Positions 8,931 through 17,100 of a stretch of DNA of 53,368 nt are shown piece after piece. The stretch's first letter is position 1. Each line of letters opens with the position of its first letter. Under the pieces are notes generated by a model, which ran no database searches, was not told where the DNA came from, and saw nothing but the letters and a program-made list of their open reading frames with translations. A program made the translations under genes and the position numbers. This stretch comes from an uncultured Gemmatimonadota bacterium (GTDB lineage: Bacteria > Latescibacterota > UBA2968 > UBA8231): assembly GCA_903893785.1 (NCBI GenBank), contig CAITNQ010000461.1, positions 1 to 53,368 on the forward strand. The letters are read 5' to 3'.

Positions 8931-10442
8931 TCATGCCAGCAGCCGCCTCACGGTGGTGCCTTCGCGGGTGGTCCGCACCTCGTACCCGGCATCGGTCAGC
9001 TCCTGGCGCAGGCGGTCGGCAGTGGCGTAGTCGCGGCGCGTGCGCGCCTCGTCCAACTGCCGGCACAGTCCCACGGCACCGTCCTCGATGTCCTCGGCCG
9101 CCACTGCCGGGCTGCCGCCACCCAACGGTGCCACGTTGAGTACCTGGTTGACCCGCTGCAGGACGCCCAGGGCTTCGGTCGCGTCGGCTGGCTGCCGCGC
9201 GGTCCACGGGATGATCTCGGCCAGGGCGGCACTGATGTTGAGGTCGTCGGCCAGCGCCTGCATGAAGGCGCTCAGCACCGGGTGGTCCAGCCCCACCGCT
9301 GCGGCCTGGCCGCCGGCGCGCGCCGTGGCCTGCTCCCGGAAGTCGTTCAGGCGGCGCACGGTCCCGGCGGCATCCACCAGGCCCTTGGCAGTGAAGTTCA
9401 TGTGAGCCCGATAGTGGGTCCGCAGCAACTCGAAACGCAGAACGGCCGGATGTACCGGGCGACCGGTCACCCTGCCGGCCAGGACATCGCGCGGCGTGTA
9501 AAAGTTGCCGCGGCTCTTGGACATCTTCTCGCCCTCGACCTGCAGGAAGCGGGCGTGCATCCACCACCTGGCGAAGTGGGCAGCGCCGGTAGCCCCGCGT
9601 GACTGTGCGATCTCGCATTCGTGGTGCGGGAAGATGTTGTCCTCGCCGCCGGTGTGGATGTCGATTACGTCGCTGCCCAGGAGCTGCATGGCCATGGCCG
9701 AGCACTCCACGTGCCAGCCCGGGTATCCAGCACCCCACGGCGAGTCCCACTTCATCAGGTGGCCAGGGTCGGGTTTCCACAGCAGGAAATCCGACGGATG
9801 GCGTTTGTGCGCCAGGTCGTCGGCCGAAACCCGGCCCCCCGAACCGGCGCGCAGGTGCTCCAGGGTGTTGCCGCTGAGCCGGCCGTAATCGGCAAAGCTC
9901 TCGACATCGAAATAGACCACCCCATCGCCGCCCACGTACGCGTGGCCGCGGTCGAGCAGCCGTTGCACCAGTTGCTGCATGGCGCCCACATAGTCAGACG
10001 CGTGGGGCATGCGCTGAGGGTACTCGTCGGCGATGCGCAGACCGAGGGTTCGGGCATCGGCGAGAAAGGCCTGCGTGTAGTAACGGGCCACCTGGTACGG
10101 GTCGTCCGGATCGGCGACCGCGCCCGCATCCATGGCCCCCGCCTTCTTGGCTTCCTTCAGGCGCCGGGCCGAGACGGCCATCTTGTCTTCGCCGCCGCCG
10201 TCGGCGCGATCGTCTTCGGTCATGTGACCGACGTCGGTGATGTTCATCACCTGGTCGACCCCATAGCCGGCGGCCTCAAGGAAACGGCGCAGCAGATCGG
10301 CGAAAAGGAAAGTGCGGAAGTTGCCGATGTGGGCGTAGTCGTACACGGTGGGGCCGCAGCTGTACATCGAAACCCGTGGCGGCGCCATCGGCGTGAAGGC
10401 GTCTGCCGCGCCCGTGAGGGTGTTGTGGAACCGGATCTCCAT
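8931..10442 (-). CDS. cysS: Cysteine--tRNA ligase
   Basis: This class I aminoacyl-tRNA synthetase charges tRNA-Cys. It is 503 residues, slightly longer than the 461 of E. coli. The HIGN motif is at residues 38-41 and KMSKS at 306-310. The tightly bound zinc site is visible as C29 in [17 protein letters not shown] and PHHECE. The C-terminal anticodon-binding helical domain ends near RRLLA. It is the first gene of the minus-strand metal-related run and is itself a zinc enzyme. The ribosome site is weak (CAGGTTA). No clear promoter is visible in the 87 bases upstream, so transcription might come from the cyclotransferase promoter. Confidence 0.97.
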   Translation of the reverse strand: MEIRFHNTLTGAADAFTPMAPPRVSMYSCGPTVYDYAHIGNFRTFLFADLLRRFLEAAGYGVDQVMNITDVGHMTEDDRADGGGEDKMAVSARRLKEAKKAGAMDAGAVADPDDPYQVARYYTQAFLADARTLGLRIADEYPQRMPHASDYVGAMQQLVQRLLDRGHAYVGGDGVVYFDVESFADYGRLSGNTLEHLRAGSGGRVSADDLAHKRHPSDFLLWKPDPGHLMKWDSPWGAGYPGWHVECSAMAMQLLGSDVIDIHTGGEDNIFPHHECEIAQSRGATGAAHFARWWMHARFLQVEGEKMSKSRGNFYTPRDVLAGRVTGRPVHPAVLRFELLRTHYRAHMNFTAKGLVDAAGTVRRLNDFREQATARAGGQAAAVGLDHPVLSAFMQALADDLNISAALAEIIPWTARQPADATEALGVLQRVNQVLNVAPLGGGSPAVAAEDIEDGAVGLCRQLDEARTRRDYATADRLRQELTDAGYEVRTTREGTTVRRLLA

Positions 10443-10506
10443 ACGCGGGTAACCTGTTTTCGACGAATGCGTTGCCGCGGGCGCAGGCGAGGCCGGAGCA
10501 GACTGC

Positions 10507-10529
10507 CCGCGGCTGGCCCGGAGCCGCGG
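10507..10529 (-). terminator. GC-rich hairpin directly after the cyclotransferase stop codon
   Basis: An 8-bp perfect stem (CCGCGGCT with AGCCGCGG) and a 7-base loop start at the base next to the stop codon of the upstream minus-strand gene. There is no T-run after it, so it may weaken transcription into cysS rather than end it. Confidence 0.45.
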
Positions 10530-11333
10530 TCAACGGGGCTTCAACGTGATCTCGAACAGCGTGGGCCAAAGTTTGCCGGTGACGAACAGGCGGCGGCTGG
10601 CCGGGTCATAGGCGATACCGTTGAGCACGTCGGCATGCTGGCGCTCACTGGCCGGCAACAACCCGGTCAGGTCGACCCAGGCCGTAACCCTGCCCGTGCG
10701 GGGCGAGATCCGGGCGATCTGGTCGGTGGTCCAGATGTTCGCCCACACCTCGCCGTTGATGTACTCCAACTCGTTCAAGCGGGCCACCGGGCCGTGTTCA
10801 TCGTGGACCTGGAGTTGGCCGATCTCGGCGAAAGTGGCCGGGTCCAGCAGGTAGAGGGTGGAGGTGCCGTCACTCATGATCAACCGGGTGCCGTCCGTCG
10901 TCAGCCCCCACCCTTCCGAGGCGTAGGTGAACTGGTCCACGACGGCCAGCGAGCGGCGGTCGTACACCAGGCCCGTTGCCTCGCGCCAGGTCAACTGGAT
11001 CAGTTGATCTCCCCACAGGGCCAGCCCCTCGCCGAACAGGTTGGCGGCCAGGGCCGTGCGCTGCTCCACCTGGCCCGATTCCAGGGCCACGCGACGGACT
11101 GAAGACTGACCATAGAGTCCGGTGCTCTCGTACAGGCGCCCGTCGGACCAGAGCAGCCCCTGCGTGAAGGCGCCACGGTCGTGGGGATAGGAGTGCACGA
11201 TCTGGAAGGTGTAGCCCGGTGTCGGTTGGGTGGGCCCGGGTTCGGGCGCGACCGGTGCGGACCCCGAAGACGATCCGGAGCAACAGGTACCCACCAACAG
11301 GGCAAGCAGGGCAGCCAGGAGACGCGGTTTCAC
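10530..11333 (-). CDS. Secreted glutaminyl-peptide cyclotransferase (plant/bacterial beta-propeller type)
   Basis: This family cyclises N-terminal glutamine to pyroglutamate. The 267-residue protein carries hallmarks of the five-bladed propeller type: FTQGLLW near the N-terminus, STGLYGQSSVR, FGEGLALWGDQL, SDGTSTLYLLDP, and the Asn-Glu-Leu-Glu segment LNELEYINGEVWAN, which matches the active-site Glu region. The N-terminus (KPRLLAALLALLVGTCC) is a signal peptide, possibly of a lipoprotein, followed by a Ser/Gly/Pro linker. GTG 11333 is preferred because it starts the signal peptide cleanly; ATG 11390 is an alternative. Reading further upstream gives only Arg/Pro-rich non-coding sequence. A good promoter lies at 11412-11439. 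It could cap exported proteins such as the nearby peptidases (inference). Confidence 0.87.
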   Translation of the reverse strand: MKPRLLAALLALLVGTCCSGSSSGSAPVAPEPGPTQPTPGYTFQIVHSYPHDRGAFTQGLLWSDGRLYESTGLYGQSSVRRVALESGQVEQRTALAANLFGEGLALWGDQLIQLTWREATGLVYDRRSLAVVDQFTYASEGWGLTTDGTRLIMSDGTSTLYLLDPATFAEIGQLQVHDEHGPVARLNELEYINGEVWANIWTTDQIARISPRTGRVTAWVDLTGLLPASERQHADVLNGIAYDPASRRLFVTGKLWPTLFEITLKPR

Positions 11334-11647
11334 CAGGGGGAAGTCCAGTCTGCGCCGGGGCCAGGCGGTGGTGGGCTGGCCGAACAGCATACGGCGCGCA
11401 GTAAACGCTTCAATATATGGCACGCTGGGGCTCTGTCCAGATCGCCGTCGGTGGACGGCACGCCCGGGTCTGGGACCCGCTGCCACCGGGCGACCCGAGC
11501 CCGGTGGCGACGGCGCCGCCTGCCCGAGATTCGGGTTGTCGCAGTGCACATGCCGTCGTAGGTTGTTGGGGACGCCCCGCGCGCTCCCTCGCCGCGCGGT
11601 GCCTGGTAAACCGAAGCGGGAATGGGCCCGCCGGCGGGCTGGCAAAC
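11334..11647. other. Divergent intergenic region, 314 bases
   Basis: This stretch separates the cyclotransferase (minus) from the REC-HDOD gene (plus). A convincing minus-strand promoter is at 11412-11439. For the plus strand only a weak candidate is visible: TTGTCG at 11536, 17 bases, TAGGTT at 11559-11564. I see no RNA gene and no credible small ORF with a ribosome site. Confidence 0.5.
11412..11439 (-). promoter_or_regulatory. Sigma70-like promoter of the cyclotransferase gene
   Basis: On the minus strand the -35 is TGGACA (11434-11439), the spacer is 16 bp and the -10 is TATATT (11412-11417). Transcription would start near 11405, 15 bases before ATG 11390 and about 72 before GTG 11333. 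The same TATATT -10 occurs at 13112 and 26509. Confidence 0.65.
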
Positions 11648-12898
11648 ATGGCGCTGCGCATCCTGATCGTTGACCGCAACCAGAAAATCGGCTCCCTCGT
11701 CTGCGGGCAACTGCGCGAGAAAGGCTACGAGGCGCGCGACGTGCGCCACGGCGCCGAGGCTGCCGTGGCTCTACGCGACGCGGGCGCCGACATCGTGCTG
11801 TTGGATCATCAGATCCCCATGGGAGGGGTCCGCACTGCCCGCGTTCTCCGCCTCCACCCGCGGTACCGGACCATCCCCATGGTCCTTACCCTGCCGGCGA
11901 CCCGCGAAGATGCCCGGCAGATCATCGCCGACGGACAGCGGGCCGGGCTGTCCAACTTCCTGCTCAAGCCGTTTACCCTGGCGGCGCTGCAGAAGAAGCT
12001 GGACGACGTCGCCCAGGCTGCCCGTGGCGCGGCCCAGCCGACCTTCATGGAAGTGCGTGAAGAGATTCGGTCGCTGACCAATCTGCCGTCCATGCCCGAG
12101 GCGCACAGCAAACTGCTGGCCCTGCTGAGCAAACCCGACAACGAGGTGGACCTGGACCAGGTGGCCCGGGCGCTGCAGTTGGACGGAGCCCTGGCGGCGC
12201 GGGTGATGCGCGTCTGTCGCTCGGCGTTCTTCGGCTTCCAGGGCAACGTCATGAAGCACGCCGTGGCCTTTCTGGGAGTGGCCGAGGTCCGCAAGATCGT
12301 CCAGTCGGCCGTCATCTACCGCGTGTTCGACGACGCGAAGGGCCAGGTGGAGCAGCGCTTCACCATGGCCGACCTGTGGCGGCACTCGCTGGCCGTCGGC
12401 TGCGCCATGGAGATCATTGGTGGCACCGACAAGAAGCGGACGCACTTCCTGCTCGGCGTCCTGCACGACATTGGCAAGGCCATCTTCCGCTTCCGCTTCC
12501 CCGAGCACTTCAGCGCGGTCCTCGATCTGGTGGAGAAAGAGGGCATCAGCGTGTACCAGGCAGAAGGCGAGCTGCTGGGTATCACCCATGCCGAATGCGG
12601 CAGCGAACTGGCGGTCAACTGGGCCTTGCCCGGCGACGTCCGCACCGCTATCGGTTCGCACCACAGCCCGTCCCAGACGACCCAGCACCGGCGCCTTGCG
12701 GCACTGGTGCACATCTCCGATATCGCGGTTCGCACCATGGGCATTGGCTATGCCGGCGACCCGCTCATTCCGCCCTTCGACCCATACGCGCAGCGGATGC
12801 AGGGCGAGCGCGAGGTGAACCAGATCCTGTCGCACCAGGAAGAGATCCAACGGCAGGTCGACGCCATGGTCGGCGGCGAAGACGCGGGACCCCGCTGA
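11648..12898 (+). CDS. Response regulator receiver + HDOD domain protein
   Basis: This is a 416-residue cytoplasmic signalling protein. Residues 1-125 form a receiver domain with the acidic residue D9, phospho-acceptor D53 (VLLDHQIP), T81 and K107 (LLKPF). Residues 145-345 form an HDOD domain (LTNLPSMPEAHSKLLALL onward, GVLHDIGKA, ITHAECGSELAVNW), a fold related to HD phosphohydrolases but usually lacking full metal ligands. HDOD proteins act in bacterial signalling and cyclic-di-GMP-linked behaviour. ATG 11648 is chosen because the receiver domain begins there; upstream codons in the frame are Arg/Pro-rich. The ribosome site is poor. No histidine kinase is nearby, so its partner is unknown. 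Confidence 0.9.
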   Translation: MALRILIVDRNQKIGSLVCGQLREKGYEARDVRHGAEAAVALRDAGADIVLLDHQIPMGGVRTARVLRLHPRYRTIPMVLTLPATREDARQIIADGQRAGLSNFLLKPFTLAALQKKLDDVAQAARGAAQPTFMEVREEIRSLTNLPSMPEAHSKLLALLSKPDNEVDLDQVARALQLDGALAARVMRVCRSAFFGFQGNVMKHAVAFLGVAEVRKIVQSAVIYRVFDDAKGQVEQRFTMADLWRHSLAVGCAMEIIGGTDKKRTHFLLGVLHDIGKAIFRFRFPEHFSAVLDLVEKEGISVYQAEGELLGITHAECGSELAVNWALPGDVRTAIGSHHSPSQTTQHRRLAALVHISDIAVRTMGIGYAGDPLIPPFDPYAQRMQGEREVNQILSHQEEIQRQVDAMVGGEDAGPR

Positions 12899-13088
12899 CC
12901 GGTTGACGCGTCGGCCCACCGCTCCACGGCGAAGGTCCCGGTCCTGGCTTGGGCCTGGCGTGAGGCGCGGTTGGGCGGGTCAGGGCGTCTCCGTACGGTC
13001 AGGGCCTGGCGGTTTCGGCCCCAGTTGCGGCCTGGCCGGCCCCCCGGGCTGACGGCGTGGCCTGCCGTCGCCCCGGCTGCTGGCGGCG

Positions 13089-13117
13089 TAGACAACCACC
13101 GCACGGCCGCGTATATT
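13089..13117 (+). promoter_or_regulatory. Sigma70-like promoter of the Cys-rich protein gene
   Basis: The elements are TAGACA (13089-13094), a 17-bp spacer and TATATT (13112-13117), about 70 bases upstream of the GTG start at 13189. The remaining 190 bases back to the HDOD gene stop codon show no other feature. Confidence 0.65.
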
Positions 13118-13188
13118 CGCCCCAGTGTGTCCGTTAATCATCCGCCGTCGAGTCCGGACGGCTGTCTACCTGTATGTGGAGGTGTAGC

Positions 13189-13761
13189 GTGCGCAGGAAA
13201 CTGGGGTATCTGCTGTTAGTGGGCGTGGCCGCGGCTGCGGTCGCCTGGGCTCTTCCGACTGGCAAGTGCTGCACCGGCACGGCCACCGCCGACGCGGCGC
13301 AGGCCAAGACCGGCTCCGCGTGCCCGGTGAACGCCGGCGCTCAGACCGCCACGGGTTCCGCCGATCAGAGTGCTGCTCAGAGCGCGGTCGCCTGTCCGCC
13401 GGGTGCTGCGTGTCCACAGGGGGCTGCCTGCCCGCAGGGCAGTCAGACCGCCGCATGCCCCATGCAGAAGCCGGCCGGCACCGCCTGCACCAAAGCCGCC
13501 GACGGCACCTGCACCAAGGCGGGCAAAGACCAGGCCGGCACGGTCTCGTGCCCGCTGCAATCGAGCGGGACCCAGACGAAGTCGACGTGCACCAAGACCG
13601 CCGACGGCACCTGCACCAAGGCTGACTGCCCGTGCCGCAAAGCCGACGGCACCTGCGCCAAGGGTACCTCCTCGTGCCCACCGCAGACCGGCGCCTCCTG
13701 CCCGCAGCCCGGTACCGTTGCCGACCCGCCCGCCAAGACGGCGCCGGGTGGCCGTATCTGA
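13189..13761 (+). CDS. Exported cysteine-rich repeat protein, unknown function
   Basis: I do not recognise this family. The 190-residue product begins with a signal peptide (RRKLGYLLLV, then an Ala-rich core, ending near ALP). The mature part has 17 cysteines and low-complexity repeats of two kinds: Cys-Pro units (ACPPG, ACPQG twice, ACPMQ, SCPLQ, SCPPQ, SCPQP) and Cys-Thr-Lys units built on DGTCTK (three copies plus DGTCAK). It also contains CC and CPC. The GTG at 13189 follows GGAGG at the usual distance; an ATG at 13174 overlaps that ribosome site and is rejected. Metal binding or disulphide-linked structure are possible; neither is shown. Its promoter (13089-13117) is good and the small helical gene follows 54 bases later. 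Confidence 0.8.
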   Translation: MRRKLGYLLLVGVAAAAVAWALPTGKCCTGTATADAAQAKTGSACPVNAGAQTATGSADQSAAQSAVACPPGAACPQGAACPQGSQTAACPMQKPAGTACTKAADGTCTKAGKDQAGTVSCPLQSSGTQTKSTCTKTADGTCTKADCPCRKADGTCAKGTSSCPPQTGASCPQPGTVADPPAKTAPGGRI

Positions 13762-13815
13762 GCGACCCTTGATCGTCGGGTGCCGAACCATCGGGTGGGG
13801 CCCTAGGAGGCAGTC

Positions 13816-14118
13816 ATGAAGTCAGCGCTGGAACTGGCGATGGAGCGTGCCGACGAAGCCATCGGCGGCGAAAACATCACGCTCACGCCTGAGCAGATCA
13901 AAGCGATCGATCACACGCGCAAAGTGTATGAGGCCAAGTGGGCGGAGCAGGAGATATCGCTTAACGCGCGCATGGCCAAACTGGCTCGCGAGACCGAACC
14001 GCAGACCTTTGCCGAGCACCGGGGACAGCTCGAGGCCGAGATCAACCGCGTCCGGCAGCAGCTGTACAGCGAACGCGACGAGAAGATCGAGGCTATTCGC
14101 CACGGCGCGCGTGCCTGA
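13816..14118 (+). CDS. Small helical protein, unknown function
   Basis: The 100-residue product follows an AGGAGG site with ideal spacing (CTAGGAGGCAGTC before ATG). It is rich in Glu, Ala, Lys and Arg and predicted to be almost entirely helical; the C-terminal half (HRGQLEAEINRVRQQL onward) has a coiled-coil pattern. There is no signal peptide and no cysteine. It probably shares a transcript with the Cys-rich gene 54 bases upstream, and a strong palindromic terminator begins seven bases after its stop codon. I do not recognise the family. Confidence 0.82.
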   Translation: MKSALELAMERADEAIGGENITLTPEQIKAIDHTRKVYEAKWAEQEISLNARMAKLARETEPQTFAEHRGQLEAEINRVRQQLYSERDEKIEAIRHGARA

Positions 14119-14124
14119 ACCGGG

Positions 14125-14152
14125 TTCGGGGGCGGTCGCGACCGCCCCCGAA
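14125..14152. terminator. 28-bp perfect palindrome between convergent genes (bidirectional terminator)
   Basis: TTCGGGGGCGGTCG is followed directly by its own reverse complement. The hairpin lies seven bases after the stop codon at 14118 and six before the end of the C25 peptidase gene on the other strand, so it can serve both. There is no long T-run on either side. Confidence 0.8.
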
Positions 14153-14158
14153 TCTGCC

Positions 14159-17100
14159 TTACCGCACCACCACGACCACCCCGCGGGCCATGGCCTCGCC
14201 ACCAGCAGCCCTGGCATGGACGACAAAGGGATACGTGCCGCTCGCCACGGCTGCGCCCCGGTCGTCGCGGCCATCCCACGCCAACGCCGCGAAGCCTGCT
14301 GCCAGCGTCTGCGGCCCCAAGACCCGCACGGTGCGGCCGCTGATCGCGTAAATGCGCACCTCGACCTCGGCCGGCTCCGACAGCACCAGCGTGATGGCGC
14401 CCTGATCCCGCACCGGCTGCGGGTACACCAGGACGTTGCCCAACCCCAGACGCCCCACCACGTTGACTTCCACGGGTGAGGCCCCCAGGGAGACCCCGTC
14501 GCGCTCCAACTCGACCTGCAGCCGGCAGCGCCCCAAACGCCCGTGCGGCCGCCACAGGAGCGCCGGGCCCGGAGCCGGGTAAAGGTCCACGGTCGAGTCA
14601 GCCTGCACTGCGGTACCGTCGATCCACAGGCGCAGGGTCGAGCCGGCAATGTCGGGGGCCGCGATCAACAGGCCCTGGTCCGGGCGCAGCGGATCGCCGC
14701 TGACGAACTGCGCCTGATCGGGCCAGCGCGTCAGGGCGACAGGCGCGCGGCCGGCCGTGAACACGGCCAGTTCGCGGCGGTCATCGCTGGGGTCCGCATC
14801 CGGGTCGGCACTGACCAGGTTGGCGAACAGGCGGCTGCGGCCGGTGGGCGCGGGCACGCTGTCCAGGGTGGCAGCCACCGTGGCGCCGGGGGCCAGAGGC
14901 GGCAGAACCTGTCGCCGTTCCTGGCCAGGGGCATCGGTGCGCGTGACGACCAGCGTGGCGCCATCGTTCACCTCGGCCGCCATGTTCCGTACCAGGCAGC
15001 GGACGGCCAGCCCGCCTGCTGAGCCGGTGACGGCCTCTGCCTGCGCCAGCTGCAGCGATGGGCGTGGTCGCCAGGCGATGGACCAGGGCCCCAGATGGCC
15101 GCCGCCCTGCTGGCGGACAAAAGCCGCTCGCAGCCGCAGCCTCGGGTTCTGTACCGGGTCGATGTGCCGCAGGTCCACCGCCATGCCCGGTGCCAGGTCG
15201 GTAAGGCCCGGTAGGGGCGCCCAGCCATCCGCGCTTTCGGTGAAGACATCGATTCGCAGACCGCCTTGCCCCCCTGCCTGACCCGCGGTGGTCAGCGCCT
15301 CCCAATGGGCGGCCGGCCCGACGGGCGGCGACCACGCCACAGCTGAATCCGCTTTGGCCGGGCCGGGATAGCGGTAGATCGCCGAGGCGAACAGATCGCC
15401 CAACCACACCTTGTTGTTGACCCAGTCATACTGGCCTGAGATGACGCGGGTCTCGGCCTGGTCGCCCACCCACTCGTCCAAGAAGGCGCCGTTGGCCGCG
15501 TCGATCATGCGGATCCGGTGCTGCCCCCCGTATTCCAACAGGTAAAGGCGCTGGCCGTCGGCGATGACGCCGTCCGTCCACTCATAGGTGAATCCCGTCT
15601 CGGTCGGTGGCGAGGTGAACTCGCGGACCAGGGCCCAGCCTGAGGCCGGGTCGAAAACCCGCACCAACCACTCACTGCGGGCGCCTGCCGGTGAACTCAT
15701 GGCCACGTTGTAAACCCAGCGACCGTCGGAGGTGATCATGGTGTGGCCGTCGGTGATCCGACCGGTGCGCCACTCAGCCAGGCCGTCGGGGACACTGACC
15801 GTGTCCAGGCGTCCACTTGCAGGGTCGATGCGCTCCAGCTGGAAGGCGCGGCCGCATTCGTTGTAGATGTACCCGTCGCTGTGCCAGGTGGCGGCAATGC
15901 CGGCCGTGGTGGTGTCGGCGACCGGACCGAAGTTGGCCGACTGATAGGTGTTGCCCAAGCCCGAGCCGATGCGCGTCAGCAGGTCATTGCCCGGATACAC
16001 GGTAGAAGCGTCGTTGAACCAACGCTTGGCATACAGGTAGCGTCCGTCGCTGCATACCACGCCTGCGCCCGCCACTCCCCGGACGGTGAAGCCGGTGTCA
16101 CGGCCGGCCGCCGTCAGGCGACAGGGGAGCGTGGCGTCGCTCAGCTCGCGACCGTTGTCGCGCTGCACCAGGCCCGTCACCGGCGCCGCCTGGCTGGCGG
16201 TCTCGGTCCACCATCCGGGAGCGCTCGATGTCGCCAGGGTCACGGCTCGGTACGCTGACCAGGGTCCGGCGGCGGCGGCGGTGGTCAGGCGTACGCGCCA
16301 GCGGTGGGCTCCGGCGCCATCGCGGGTAGCCGCCGCGGGCGCACGGCAGGCAGCGGCGCCCTCAGATGCCTCCAACCAGGGCGAGGTCCAGGCCGCGCCC
16401 GAGTCCGGCCCTGTCAGCTCGAATTGGCAGGAGTAGGGTCCGCCGGTAAGCGGTACGGCGGCCAGCAGCTCCAAACTGTCGATGGCCACCACCGCGCCAT
16501 CGCGCGGTCGCACTGGGGTGGCCGTGAGGGGTTCGAGCACATCCACCGTTACCGATCTGCGGTTATTGCTCGGGTCCGATTCGCTGTCGGCCTGCGTCAA
16601 CCCGGCCTCCAACTCCAGCTGGCACGCCCCCCGGCGGGCGCCGACCGACCAGGCGAACTCGATCGCCTGGTCGCCGGCCCAGCGTGGCAACTGGGTTACG
16701 GCCAGGGTTTCGGCTGGCGCGCCCGCGCCGCGGGCCAATAGCGCCACCCGGACGCTGTCAGCGCCTTGGGGCCCCTGCTGATGCAGCACTCCTCGCACCC
16801 GGACGACCGACCGACCGATGACCGCGGCCGGTGTCGTGCTCAGGGAGTCGACCGACAGGTCGGGGCCGGGTGCGGCGATCAAATGCTGCGCCGGGTCACC
16901 GAAAAGCTGCATGGTCAGGGCGGCGTCTTCCCAGCCTGGATGGGCAGCCAGCAGTCGGCCCTTGGCGGTGGCCAGGGCCGGGCCGAAGGCGGGTTCACGG
17001 CCGGGGAGCAACTCATCGTACAGGAACTCGGCGAGCAGGTCGTTCTGGGCTACGAAGCTCTTGGCCGTCGCCGAGATGTAGGCGATGGCGCCGCCCTCCG

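Noticed and set aside
9621..11102. 493-codon plus-strand frame
   Set aside because: Antisense to cysS and the cyclotransferase, both with clear motifs; its translation is Arg/Gly/His-rich with no domain.
13174..13188. ATG start for the Cys-rich protein at 13174
   Set aside because: The ATG overlaps the GGAGG ribosome site; GTG 13189 is correctly spaced and begins the signal peptide.
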